Source of the DNA: Acidobacterium sp.
GTDB taxonomy: Bacteria; Acidobacteriota; Terriglobia; Terriglobales; Acidobacteriaceae
Direction: 5' to 3'
Length of the DNA: 64,000 nucleotides
Assembly (NCBI GenBank): GCA_003166955.1
Contig: PMUI01000070.1
Location: forward strand, 62,001-126,000
The number at the start of each line of letters is the position of its first letter. Position 1 is the stretch's first letter. The notes beneath the pieces were generated by a model. It saw only the letters and a program-made list of their open reading frames with translations. It made no database searches and was not told the DNA's origin. Positions 52,932 through 63,000 of the stretch are shown here, piece by piece. The translations under genes were made by a program, and so were the position numbers.

Positions 52932-55900
52932 TGATCGCGAAGACCATCGACTGGTGCTCGCGCAATCCCTTCATCGTATTCACGGCGGCCATTCTGCTCG
53001 TGGTCGCCGGCGCGTGGTCCATGCAGCGAGTGCCGCTGGACGCGCTGCCCGACATCAGCGACGTCCAGGTCATTATCCACACACCGTGGCCGGGCGAGCC
53101 GCCCAGCGTCATTGAAGACCAGGTGACCTACCCCATCGTCTCGGCGCTGCTTTCCGCGCCGCAGGTCAAGGGCGTCCGCGCTCAAACCATGTTCGGCGAC
53201 TCCTACGTCTTCGTCGTCTTCCAGGACAACACCGACCTCTACTGGGCGCGCTCCCGCGTCACCGAGTATCTCCAGCAGATTGCCGGCCGCCTGCCTGCGG
53301 ACGTGCACCCCGCCATCGGACCCGACGCCACCGGAGCAGGCTGGGTCTACGAATACGCGATCGTCGACCGTAGCCACACCAGGAACCTTGCCGACCTCCG
53401 CGCCCTCCAGGATTGGTACCTGCGCTATCAGCTGGAAACCGTCCCCGGCGTGTCAGACGTCGCCAGCATCGGCGGATTCGTGCGCCAGTACCAGGTGAAC
53501 CTCGACCCCAACAAACTCTTCTCGTTCGGCATTCCCGCCGCCACCGTGATCGACCGCGTGCGGCAAAGCACCAACGAAGTCGGAGGCGACGTGCTCGACA
53601 TAAGCGGCGCGGAATACATGATCCGCGGCCTCGGCTATCTGCATTCGCTGTCCGATCTCGAAAACGTCCCGGTCGCGACCAGGAACGGCACGCCGGTTCT
53701 GGTGCGCGATCTCGGCACGGTCTCCTTCGGCCCCGACGTGCGCCGCGGCGCCGCCGACTGGCAGGGTCAGGGCGAGACCGTCGGCGGCATCGTAGTCATG
53801 CGCTACGGCAGCAACGCGCTCAACGTCATCGACGGAGTCAAAGCCAAACTGCGCGAGATCGCCCCCGCCCTGCCGCCCGGCGTCGAAATCGTCACCGGCT
53901 ACGACCGCTCCTGGCTCATCAATCAGTCCATCCACACTCTCAAGCGCGATCTCATCGCTGAAGCCATCATCGTCAGCTTCGTCAGCATCGTGTTTCTGTT
54001 TCACTTCCGCTCCGCGCTCGTGCCCATCCTCACGCTGCCCATCGCCGTGCTGGCGGCGTTCATTCCCATGTATTACCTGCACGTCAGCTCCAACATCATG
54101 TCGCTGGGCGGACTGGCGCTGGCCATCGGGGTTCTCGTCGACGCCGCCATCGTGATGGTCGAAAACGGCTATCGTCATCTCGCCGAGCGCGAGATTCCGC
54201 CAACCGATTCGGAACGCCGCGGCATTCTGGTGCACGCCGCGCAGCAGGTGGGCCCGGCTCTCTTCTACTCGCTCCTCATCATCGTCGTCTCGTTTCTTCC
54301 TGTCTTCCTTCTGGAAGCGCAGGAAGGCCGCATGTTTCGCCCGCTCGCCTGGACCAAGACTCTGGCCCTCATCTTCTCTTCTCTGCTCTCCATCACACTG
54401 GTGCCCGCGCTTATGCCACTCTGTCTGCGCGGCAAGCTGCGCCCCGAGTCGCGGAACCCCGCAGCGCGCATCACGCAGGGGATTTATCTGCCCATCCTGC
54501 GTTGGTGCTTGCGCCACTGGAAGCTGGTGATTGCTCTCAATCTGGCATTCCTGGCCGCGACCATTCCGCTCTACTTCCGCATCGGCAGCCAGTTCATGCC
54601 CGCGCTCTATGAAGGCTCTGCGCTCTACATGCCGAGCGCGCTGCCGGGTATTTCCATCACCCAGGCCGTCTCACTCATGCAGGAGCAGGATCGCATCATC
54701 CGCTCCTTTCCTGAAGTGACGACGGTCTTCGGGACCGTCGGCCGCTCCGACTCCGCTACAGACAATGCGCCTCTCGATATGTACGACACCACCATCATGC
54801 TCAGGCCGCGCGAGCAGTGGCGTCCCGATATGACCTACACCAAACTCATCGCCGCGATGGATCAGCAACTACAGTTTCCCGGACTCACCAACACCTGGAC
54901 CATGCCCGTCGAGAATCGTCTCGATATGGAACTCACCGGCATCAAGACCCCCATCGGTATCAAGATTCAGGGCCCCGACCTCGCCCGCATTCAGGATATC
55001 GGATCGCAGATGCAGCAAATCCTCTCCGGAATGCCCGAAGCCACGTCGGTTTTCGCTGAGCGCGTCTCGCAGGGTTTCTATCTCAACGTGGACGTGAACC
55101 GTCCCATAGCTGCCCGCTATGGGCTCACCGTTGCCGATGTACAGCAGGCCATCACTTCTGAAATCGGAGGCGCCGATATTGCGGAGAACGTCGAAGGCCG
55201 CGAACGTTTCCCCATCGCCGTTCGCTACCAGCGCGACTTCCGCGACCATCCCGAAGCCATCTCGCAGGTTCTCATTCCAACGCCTGCCGGAGAGCAGATC
55301 CCCATCGGCGAAGTCGCGCGCGTCTACTTCTCGCGCGGCCCTGCCATGATCCGCGACGAAGACGGCGCTCTCACCGGGTACGTCTATCTGACCCTGAAGA
55401 CCAGTAACTACGGAGATTTCGTGAACCGGGCCAACGGCATTCTGAAACAGAAACTCGCGTTACCGGCGGGCTACACCTGGCGCTGGGCGGGTGAGTATGA
55501 GTTTGAGTTACGCGCGAAGCAGCGCCTCGCCATGATCCTGCCCATCGTCTTCTTCGTCATTTTCCTGCTGCTGTATCTCGTCTTCAAATCCGCCGCGGAA
55601 GCCGCCGTTCTGATTCTCCCCACGCTCTACGCCATGTCCGGAGGCCTGCTGCTGCAGTGGATCCTCGGTTACAACTTCAGCGTCGCGGTCTGGGTCGGCT
55701 ACATCGCACTCTTCGGCATTGCTGTCGAAACCGGCGTTGTCATGGTCGTCTACCTGCACGAAGCGCTGGAGCATCGACTCTCCCGAGATACGCCGCTCAC
55801 CGAATCCGACATCGAACAGGCCACCATCGACGGTGCAGTCCAGCGTCTGCGCCCCAAGCTCATGACCGTAACCGCCGTCGTCCTCAGTCTGGCGCCCATC

Positions 55901-56101
55901 CTCTGGGAGTCCGGCATCGGCTCGGATGTGATGAAGCCCATCGCCGCGCCCATCGTCGGCGGCATGATCACCTCAACCATTCACGTCCTGATCCTGGTTC
56001 CGGTCTTCTTCCTGCTGATGAAGCGAAGGCAGCTGCGCCGCGGTCTTCTCCACCGAGCTGCCCATCGGCCCACTGTCGAGGAAGGTCCGGTGAATTGTTG
56101 A
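52931..56101 (+). CDS. cusA: Heavy-metal RND efflux transporter (CusA/CzcA-like)
   Basis: The 1056-residue inner-membrane pump has 12 membrane helices: TM1 at the N terminus (FIVFTAAILLVVAGAWSM), TM2-6 around 340-530 and TM7-12 around 860-1030. It has two large periplasmic loops. The family segments LGGLALAIGVLVDAAIVMVEN and FGIAVETGVVMVVYLHEALE match heavy-metal-efflux (HME) RND proteins. It exports a metal ion using proton motive force with the adjacent adaptor and duct. Cu(I)/Ag(I) is favoured by the Met/Cys-rich partners; Zn/Co cannot be excluded. The ATG overlaps the cusB-like stop by one base; GTG three bases earlier is an alternative. Confidence 0.94.
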   Translation: MIAKTIDWCSRNPFIVFTAAILLVVAGAWSMQRVPLDALPDISDVQVIIHTPWPGEPPSVIEDQVTYPIVSALLSAPQVKGVRAQTMFGDSYVFVVFQDNTDLYWARSRVTEYLQQIAGRLPADVHPAIGPDATGAGWVYEYAIVDRSHTRNLADLRALQDWYLRYQLETVPGVSDVASIGGFVRQYQVNLDPNKLFSFGIPAATVIDRVRQSTNEVGGDVLDISGAEYMIRGLGYLHSLSDLENVPVATRNGTPVLVRDLGTVSFGPDVRRGAADWQGQGETVGGIVVMRYGSNALNVIDGVKAKLREIAPALPPGVEIVTGYDRSWLINQSIHTLKRDLIAEAIIVSFVSIVFLFHFRSALVPILTLPIAVLAAFIPMYYLHVSSNIMSLGGLALAIGVLVDAAIVMVENGYRHLAEREIPPTDSERRGILVHAAQQVGPALFYSLLIIVVSFLPVFLLEAQEGRMFRPLAWTKTLALIFSSLLSITLVPALMPLCLRGKLRPESRNPAARITQGIYLPILRWCLRHWKLVIALNLAFLAATIPLYFRIGSQFMPALYEGSALYMPSALPGISITQAVSLMQEQDRIIRSFPEVTTVFGTVGRSDSATDNAPLDMYDTTIMLRPREQWRPDMTYTKLIAAMDQQLQFPGLTNTWTMPVENRLDMELTGIKTPIGIKIQGPDLARIQDIGSQMQQILSGMPEATSVFAERVSQGFYLNVDVNRPIAARYGLTVADVQQAITSEIGGADIAENVEGRERFPIAVRYQRDFRDHPEAISQVLIPTPAGEQIPIGEVARVYFSRGPAMIRDEDGALTGYVYLTLKTSNYGDFVNRANGILKQKLALPAGYTWRWAGEYEFELRAKQRLAMILPIVFFVIFLLLYLVFKSAAEAAVLILPTLYAMSGGLLLQWILGYNFSVAVWVGYIALFGIAVETGVVMVVYLHEALEHRLSRDTPLTESDIEQATIDGAVQRLRPKLMTVTAVVLSLAPILWESGIGSDVMKPIAAPIVGGMITSTIHVLILVPVFFLLMKRRQLRRGLLHRAAHRPTVEEGPVNC

Positions 56102-56485
56102 ATCCGCACGCTTTCGAGCCGATCCGTCAGTTATTCCTATCAAGCCGACCCGCTCATCGACACCGATTTAGCGGTTCATTCGCAAAGAGCCGCTGCGCCG
56201 CACCCACGAATGCGTCTTCGGCGTGCTGGCGCTCGAAAGCGAGCCCGTTGATCCGCGCCTCTGGACAGAACGAAGCCAGCTTCCTGACCCGATATGGCCG
56301 TGTTGCTCCGGCAAGCGAGTGGTTCTCAATTGGCCGCGGAGCCTTACGAATCGTAATCTGGAAGGGGAGATCGTCGGTGAGCCTCCAGCGAGTCTCCAGC
56401 GGCGTGCGATCAGAACAGGAACCGCATAAACACGGGGAGTGTGGACGCATTCTCGACCTTCTGCATCGGAAATCAGGGATAGAAA
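56102..56485. other. Island right end and intergenic sequence
   Basis: No confident gene. A minus-strand frame (56154-56450) has some protein-like features (RWRLTDDLPFQITIRKAPRP, then AFVGAAQRLFANEPL) but no recognised family and may be a remnant. The attR-like repeat lies at 56449-56473, immediately before the nucleoside hydrolase gene. Confidence 0.45.
56449..56473 (+). repeat. attR-like repeat of the mnmE 3' end
   Basis: This segment matches the end of mnmE (49080 onward) with one substitution and one missing base, and includes the same TTCTGCATCGG core. Its frame no longer encodes the MnmE end in a usable gene, as expected for the displaced original 3' end. Confidence 0.7.
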
Positions 56486-57475
56486 ATGAAGAGAGTTCAT
56501 GCGGGAAGATGGCTCGTCCTGGCGGGTCTGGCGCTTATTTGCTGCGGGGGATGCTGGCGCGAGATGCTCGCGCAACCGCAGCCGCCGGTCGGCGAGAAGC
56601 AGAAGGTCATCTTCGATACGGATATCGGAGATGACATCGACGATGCGTTCGCGCTGGCTTTGGCGGTCGCCAGCCCGAAGCTCGAAGTGATTGGCGTGAC
56701 GACTGCGTGGGGCGACACCGACCTGCGCGCTCGGCTGGCGGAGCGGTTTCTGAAGACCACGGGGCATGGGGATATTCCGGTCGCAGCCGGACCGAAGACC
56801 CATGCGGCGGCGATTTTTTCGCAGGCGCGGTGGGCGCAGGCGGAGCCAGCGAAAGCCTGGACGGACGCGACGGACTTTACCCTGGATGCGATTCGGCATA
56901 ATCCGGGAGAGATCACGCTGATTGCGGTTGCGCCCTTCAGCAATGTCGGCGCACTGATCGACCGCGATGCGGCGACGTTCCGCAAGCTGAAGCACATTGT
57001 GCTGATGGGAGGCTCGATCCGGCGGCGCTACGGCGATCTCGGCTATTTTCCGGATCGTGGGCCGGAGCCCGAATACAACGTCATGATGGACGTCGCGTCG
57101 TCGCGCAAGTTGTTCGCGTCGGGAGTTCCCATCTATATGATGCCCCTCGATTCCACGCAGCTGAAGCTGGACGAGGTCATGCGGAGCACGGTTTTCAGCC
57201 AGAGCACGCCGGCGACCGATGCGCTGCTGTCGCTGTATGAGGAGTGGCGGGCATCGACGGGGAATCCGACGCCGACTCTGTTCGATGCGATGGCGGTGGC
57301 GGCGGCGATCGATCCGAGTCTCTGCCCGACCACGCCGATGCGCATCGAGATCGACGACAAGGGATTCACGCGGCCGGTCGCGGGCGAGCCGAACGCGAAT
57401 GTTTGTCTCGCATCGGACTCGGACCGATTCTTCCACTTCTATATTCCGGCGATCCTGAACGGGGCGGGACGATGA
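56486..57475 (+). CDS. Exported nucleoside hydrolase
   Basis: The 329-residue protein has an N-terminal export signal (WLVLAGLALICCGGC, possibly a lipoprotein box with Cys near residue 20 or 23). The hydrolase core begins VIFDTDIGDDIDDAFALALA, the calcium-binding Asp cluster of the inosine-uridine-preferring family. GPKTH, EITLIAVAPFSNVGALI, VLMGGSI and EYNVMMD follow, and NPTPTLFDAMAV provides the late Asp. It would cleave N-glycosidic bonds of nucleosides to ribose and base outside the cytoplasm. It overlaps the downstream SDR gene by 4 bp. Confidence 0.92.
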   Translation: MKRVHAGRWLVLAGLALICCGGCWREMLAQPQPPVGEKQKVIFDTDIGDDIDDAFALALAVASPKLEVIGVTTAWGDTDLRARLAERFLKTTGHGDIPVAAGPKTHAAAIFSQARWAQAEPAKAWTDATDFTLDAIRHNPGEITLIAVAPFSNVGALIDRDAATFRKLKHIVLMGGSIRRRYGDLGYFPDRGPEPEYNVMMDVASSRKLFASGVPIYMMPLDSTQLKLDEVMRSTVFSQSTPATDALLSLYEEWRASTGNPTPTLFDAMAVAAAIDPSLCPTTPMRIEIDDKGFTRPVAGEPNANVCLASDSDRFFHFYIPAILNGAGR

Positions 57476-58254
57476 CGGATTCGGTGGACCGATTCGATCT
57501 GAGCGGGCGCGTGGCGTTGGTGATTGGCGGAACGTCGGGCATTGGGCACGCCATTGCGCTGGGGTTGGCCGATGCTGGCGCCGACGTGGTGGCGAGTTCG
57601 CGGAGAATCCGCGAGGTGGCCGCGGTGGCGAAGCAGATTCGCGAGAAGGGAAGGCGATCGCTGGAAATCACCTCGGATGTTCTGGAGCGCGGGACGCTCG
57701 AGAACCTGCACGCGCAGACGATGGCTGCGCTGGGCAAGGTCGACATTCTGGTGAACGCGGCGGGCACGACGAAGCGGCTTCCTACGCTCGAGATGCCGGA
57801 GACGACCTGGCGCGCGATTATGCAGACGAATCTAACGGGGATGTTGCGCACCTGCCAGATTGTGGCGCCGGGGATGGTGCGGCAGGGATGGGGGCGGATC
57901 ATTAATGTAGCGTCGCTGGCGACGTTTGTGGCGTTTTTTGAAGTTGCGGCGTACGGCGTGAGCAAGGCGGGCGTAGGGGCTCTGACAAAGTCGCTGGCCG
58001 TGGAGCTGGCGCAGCACGGTGTGTGCGTGAATGCGATTGCGCCGGGATTCTTTCCGACCGAATTGAACGAGATGCTACTTGAAAATACTCCGCGAGGGCG
58101 CGAGGTTCTGATGCGCACGCCGATGCAGCGTTACGGTCACCTGGAGGAGCTGGTGGGTGCGGCGGTATTTCTGGCATCGGAGAGCGCATCCTTTATTACC
58201 GGCCAGATTCTGGCGGTGGACGGGGGTTACCTGGCGAGCGGCGTGAACCAATAG
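57472..58254 (+). CDS. Short-chain dehydrogenase/reductase
   Basis: The 260-residue classical SDR has the cofactor motif VALVIGGTSGIGHAIALGL (about 16-34), the NAAG motif near residue 92, catalytic Ser in INVASLATF and the YxxxK motif in AAYGVSKAGVGALTKS (Tyr near 161). The end FLASESASFITGQILAVDGG is typical. By similarity in style it may be a gluconate 5-dehydrogenase or 2-deoxygluconate dehydrogenase type, which would suit the sugar-acid context to the right. Substrate is inferred only. It is translationally coupled to the nucleoside hydrolase (ATGA overlap). Confidence 0.92.
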   Translation: MTDSVDRFDLSGRVALVIGGTSGIGHAIALGLADAGADVVASSRRIREVAAVAKQIREKGRRSLEITSDVLERGTLENLHAQTMAALGKVDILVNAAGTTKRLPTLEMPETTWRAIMQTNLTGMLRTCQIVAPGMVRQGWGRIINVASLATFVAFFEVAAYGVSKAGVGALTKSLAVELAQHGVCVNAIAPGFFPTELNEMLLENTPRGREVLMRTPMQRYGHLEELVGAAVFLASESASFITGQILAVDGGYLASGVNQ

Positions 58255-58458
58255 GGTGCGGGCTCTGGATTGATCGGCGACCGGACAGCGCCCCGAGCGG
58301 CCCGTCTCAAAATCGAATCCCCCAATTGCTTTTCTTCTGGCGTATCTTTGTGTATCCGAGTGTAGAGTTGTACGTTGTTCCGCGAAGGCAGCCGGGGAGC
58401 AGGAACGGACGCCGGAGAAAGTGACGGTGTGTCCCGGCCGGCAGGTGCGGGCAAACTG

Positions 58459-59724
58459 ATGCGTCGGAGCACCCACAGGAACGTGCGCGGCATTCGCCAT
58501 GTCGATCTAATGGATGTGCAGCTGGCGTCCAGCGAAACCGCGCGACGGATCAACCGCGACATCGTGCTGGAAATGATTCGGACGAGCCAGCCGATTTCGC
58601 GCGCCGATCTGGCGCGGCGCTCGGGGCTGCAGCGGAGCACGGTTTCGCAGATCGTGGAGCAGCTGATTCGGGAAAAGTGGGTACGGGAGGGCTCGATCGC
58701 GTCGGCGCCGCGCGGGCGCCGGCCAACGTTGCTGGGGCTCAATGAGGATCTGGTTGCGATCGCGGTGGACATCCACCCAAGGCAGGCGATTGTGGCCATC
58801 GTGGATCTGAACGGGCGGCTGCTGGCGCGATCGCTGGTGCCGATGACCTCGGATCCGGAGTCGTCCACGCGGCTGATTATCGACTGCATGCAGCGGATGC
58901 ATCGCACCGTGCCGCGCAAGTCAACGGAGGGGATCGGCATCAGTTTGCCCGGGAGGGTCGACCCGGGGACGCAGCGGATGACGTTTGCTCCGAACCTGCG
59001 CTGGCCGGAGTTCGACCTGAAGAAGGTGATCGAGACGAAGATGGGCCTGCCGGTGAAGATGGAAAACGCGGCAACGGCCTGCCTGCTGGCTGAGCTGACG
59101 TTCGCGCGGATGGACGGAGTGCGCGATGCCGTGCTGGTGACGGTGTCGGAGGGCGTGGGGACAGGCGTCTTCGCGAACGGACAACTGATTTCCGGAGCGC
59201 ACGGGCTGGCCGGCGAGTTCGGCCACATTCCGATCGATCCGGCGGGCCCGCGCTGTGGATGCGGGCAGAACGGATGCTGGGAAACCTTCGCGTCCTGCAA
59301 TGCGGCGCTGCGCTACTACCACGAGATGCAGCCGAAAGCGCACGCTATTACGTTCAACGAATTGCTGAATCTGGCCGAAGAGGGCAATGCGCAGGCGGCG
59401 CAGGCGCTGGCGAAGCAGGCGAAGTACATCGGGCGTGGATTGCGGATGATCATTGCGGCGCTTTCGCCGAGCGAGATTCTGATCGCGGGCGATATCACGT
59501 CGGCCTGGCACCGTTTTGGGCCGACGATTGAGAAGGAGGCGTCCGATCTCACGCTGGCGGGCGAGCCGCCGATCATCCGGCCCACCCATGAGAGCGAAAT
59601 TGCCCGTTTGCGGGGTGCCGCGGCCCTGGTCTTTCAGCGCCGGTCCCCGATGGAGCAGCCGGAGTCACCCGGTGTTGCTGTGCCGGACGGCGACCGAGGC
59701 GGGTTGCAGATCCAGACGGCCTGA
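58459..59724 (+). CDS. ROK-family transcriptional regulator
   Basis: The 421-residue protein has an N-terminal winged helix-turn-helix (INRDIVLEMIRTSQPISRADLARRSGLQRSTVSQIVEQL, written as family layout, about 30-70). The ROK domain (~95-400) has GIGISLPGRVDPGTQ, ENAATACLLAE, GTGVFANGQLISG, and the zinc-binding CGCGQNGCWETFAS (about residue 275). It most likely represses nearby sugar-use genes and releases DNA on binding a sugar or sugar acid. A palindrome and a strong promoter lie just downstream, in front of the TonB-dependent receptor. The start is uncertain: ATG 58459 chosen, with in-frame ATG 58510 as alternative. Confidence 0.92.
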   Translation: MRRSTHRNVRGIRHVDLMDVQLASSETARRINRDIVLEMIRTSQPISRADLARRSGLQRSTVSQIVEQLIREKWVREGSIASAPRGRRPTLLGLNEDLVAIAVDIHPRQAIVAIVDLNGRLLARSLVPMTSDPESSTRLIIDCMQRMHRTVPRKSTEGIGISLPGRVDPGTQRMTFAPNLRWPEFDLKKVIETKMGLPVKMENAATACLLAELTFARMDGVRDAVLVTVSEGVGTGVFANGQLISGAHGLAGEFGHIPIDPAGPRCGCGQNGCWETFASCNAALRYYHEMQPKAHAITFNELLNLAEEGNAQAAQALAKQAKYIGRGLRMIIAALSPSEILIAGDITSAWHRFGPTIEKEASDLTLAGEPPIIRPTHESEIARLRGAAALVFQRRSPMEQPESPGVAVPDGDRGGLQIQTA

Positions 59725-59827
59725 AACCCCAGCCAAAACCCACCAACCAGGCGAGGATTCCACAGGGGTTGAGTCTCCGGGAAATCGTTCGATCGATAAC
59801 CCGGGCCGGAGATAGCCCGCAGTACCT

Positions 59828-59841
59828 GGAAACCGGTTACC
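59828..59841. promoter_or_regulatory. Palindromic operator candidate
   Basis: GGAAACCGGTTACC is a near-perfect 14-bp palindrome (12 of 14 positions symmetrical, AACCGGTT core). It ends 38 bp upstream of the -35 element. It could be the site of the ROK regulator encoded just before it. Confidence 0.5.
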
Positions 59842-59879
59842 AAACAATATCTATCGTGCCTGCCAAGCCATCAAAACCC

Positions 59880-59909
59880 TTGACAAGCTTCTCGACAGGC
59901 TCCTATAGT
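59880..59909 (+). promoter_or_regulatory. Strong sigma-70-like promoter for the receptor gene
   Basis: TTGACA (59880-59885), an 18-bp spacer, and TATAGT (59904-59909). The -35 matches the consensus completely and the -10 at five of six positions. It points to the TonB-dependent receptor gene starting at 60076. Confidence 0.75.
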
Positions 59910-60075
59910 TCGGGTCGCATATTAAACCGATGAGAATGCCCTGCTTTGCGGAGGGATCGTTCCCAGGCCCGTATACACGAACCTGGCCGGCGAGCTTCAG
60001 GCAGACAACCGCTGCAAAGGCCAGGGGATTGATTTGAGGCGTGGACAATCGGTCGAAACGTAGGGAGGAACTCAA

Positions 60076-63000
60076 ATGGAGAGGCCAACAATGAAAACGA
60101 AAACAGAGTGGACGACAGCAAGAATGTGGCTGCTGGCGATACTGCTGGTGGCGACGATGCTGGGTTCGGTGGTGGCCAGTGGGCAGGTGCTCTATGGCAC
60201 GCTGACCGGGACGGTGACGGATAAGAGCGGCGCCGTGATACCCAAGCTCACGGTATCCCTTACGAACCAGGGCACGGGCGAAGCTCGGACGGTCGTCACA
60301 AGCAGCGTCGGCGAGTATCGCTTCGGCGACGTTCTGCCAGGCACCTACACGGTGTCGATAGCGCGTAACGGCAATTTCGCGGCATTTAGCGAGAACAGCG
60401 TTGTGGTAGACGTTAACCGCGAGGTGCGTATTGACATATCGCTGTCGCCGGCAAGCGTAAACCAGACCATCAGCGTCACGGACACGGCGCCGACCCTTCA
60501 GACCGAGACGGCCGATGTCAACCACCAGATCACGGAGACACAACTGGCCCAACTCCCGATTACGTCGAGTCAGGGGCGGAGTTTCCAGGCGCTGTATACC
60601 ATCATTCCCGGCGCAGCCGCGGTCCAGGAGAAGAACTCAACGGCCTCGAATCCGTCGCGCGCCATGTCGCTCAACGTGAACGGCATGAACTACAACGGCA
60701 ACACCACACGCATCGACGGCGCGATGAATTATTACGGCTGGCTGCCGTACATCATTGCCTATGTGCCGCCCGCGGATTCGATTCAGAACGTCAACATCGA
60801 GACCAACTCCTTCAATGCGGAGCAGGGTCTGGCCGGCGGCGCCGTCATCAATGTGACGACCAAGAGCGGCACGCACGATTTCCACGGCGGGGCATGGGAA
60901 TACTACCAGGATGGCGGCATCAACGCCCGTCCATATACCGCAACCAAGGCGAGCGGCGTGCTTACGATTCCCAAGAACGTCTTCAATCAGTGGGGCTTCA
61001 ACATCGGCGGTCCAGTCTACATTCCGGGGATTCTCACCGGCAAGAAAAAGCTCTTCTTCTTTGACAACTTCGAACGCACCACACGCCGCCAGCTGATCAC
61101 CGGCACTGTGACGGTTCCGGACTCGAAGATGATCACCGGCGACTTCTCCGAGGTTGCCACGATCACCCCCCTCTACGATCCGCAACCGGGAGGCACAGGT
61201 CCCTATTTGGCCCTCGGCGCTCGTCCCACTTTCCTGTCGGAGTACGGATGCAATTGCATCCCGGCTTCGCGCATTCACCCTGCAGCGGCGACGATGATCG
61301 CCAATCTGGCCCCCATCGCATCGGCAATCGGCACGCCCAGTGCGGCGTTGCTGGCGTCACAGATGGCGAATGACTATAACGGGACGGGGACGCTCGCCTA
61401 CAACCGCAATACCAACGACGCAAAGATCACTTACATCCCGACCGACACGACGCAGGTCTTCGGCAAGTACAGCATCGAGCCTTTTTCGGTCGATGACCCA
61501 CAGCAACTGCTCGCGGCCGGCGGGGGTACATTCGACGGCGGACAGCCTGGCGCGGCTGCTGGCCGCATTCAGAACGTCGGACTGGGGGCGAGCCATGTCT
61601 TCAGCCCCACGATCGTGATCGACGCAGACTTCGGCTACACCCGTCAGGTCACCGGAGCGCAGTCGACGGTCGATATTAAAGACGGCGCTTACGGCCTGGA
61701 CGTGCTGCACATTCCGGGCACGAATGGCCCGGGTACAAACTATGCGGGCCAGCCCATCTTCGCGTTCACCGGTTTCAATACCATCGGCAATGCGAACGGG
61801 GCCAACCCCTTCCTGTTCCGCGACAACCAGTTCACCGGCGACGTAAACCTGAGCTGGGTCAAAGGCAAACACGCCACCAAGTACGGCTTTGACTACTATC
61901 ACTTCGATCTGAACCACTTCCAGCCCACCAGCGGCAGCGGCATCAATAACCCGCGCGGCGGCTTTCAGTTCCAGGGTGGTTTGACGGTCGGACCCGGCGA
62001 CATCAGTTCAAAGGGCGCGGCCAACACGATTTTCGCCTACAACAGTCTCGCCGACTTCCTGCTGGGCCTTCCCAACAATGGCACCGGCGAAGCGGTCACC
62101 ACCGCGCACCAGATCGCCAATCCGAACGCTCTCCGCTGGACCGAGTTGGGCGCCTATGCCCAGGATCAGTGGACGGCGACGCCAAAACTGACCGTGAACC
62201 TGGGGGTTCGTTATGAGGTATTTCCTCCCGCGTACCGCGATCACACCGGCGTCTATATTCTCGATCCAAACCTGCCCCAGAGCGCTAACGTTGAAGTGGG
62301 CGGGGTCAACGGCGAGCCGAAGGATTCCGGTCTGAGCGCGGGCTGGGGCTTCTTCGCGCCGCGCCTCGGTCTTGCTTATCGCCTCGACTCAAAGACGGTC
62401 GTCCGCTCCGGCTTCGGCCTTACCTCCGACCCGGACAGCTTCCGGTTCATGCGCGACGCATTTCCGATGGATCTGAATCCGCAATACGGCGGCACCGCCG
62501 CGGATACCATTGCCATCGATCCGACCAACGGCAACACGCCGATGACCCTGACCTACGGCATTCCTGCTCTGACCATCCCGAACTACTCGACCGGTTTCGC
62601 TTCGCTGCCGGTCAGCGGTGGGACGACGACGGTCAAGAAGGACTTCCACCGTGGTTACATTGAGAGCTGGAACCTGTTTGTCCAGCGCGACCTCGGATGG
62701 AAAATGGTGGCCAATGTCGGCTATGTGGGAACGCACGATGTCCGGCAGCTCATCCAGACCGGCTACCTGAACTCGGCGCCACTGCCAAGCGGTACCACTC
62801 CCTGCATGGCCAACGGCCAGTACAATCCGTCCACCGGCCTGACCGGAAAGTGCAGCTTCAACGCCAACCAAATCCTCAACGAGCAATGGTGCACCGGAGG
62901 GACCAATCTCACCTGCTATAACACCGGCGGTATCGGCATGGTTGAGCCGCTCTTCAGCGCGGACTACAACGGACTGCAGTCCCAGTTGACTTACAACGGA

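Larger units (their letters stand above)
49080..56473. mobile_element. Putative decayed integrative island at the 3' end of mnmE
   Basis: The final bases of mnmE (49080-49107) are matched at 56449-56473 by a near-copy: 20 of 21 bases agree through TTCTGCATCGG, then one G is missing. Directly after mnmE lies a frameshifted tyrosine-recombinase remnant. The cargo is a copper/silver-type efflux operon with codon and strand composition (C-rich third positions) unlike the flanking genes. The 3' end of mnmE (trmE/thdF) is the known attachment site of SGI1-type elements (established). The island reading is inference from these three signs together. Confidence 0.72.
59725..60075. other. Upstream region of the TonB-dependent receptor
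   Basis: This 351-bp gap has no gene. It contains a palindromic operator candidate and a strong sigma-70-like promoter. The receptor mRNA leader would be about 160 nt. GGGAGG lies seven bases before the receptor ATG. Confidence 0.6.
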
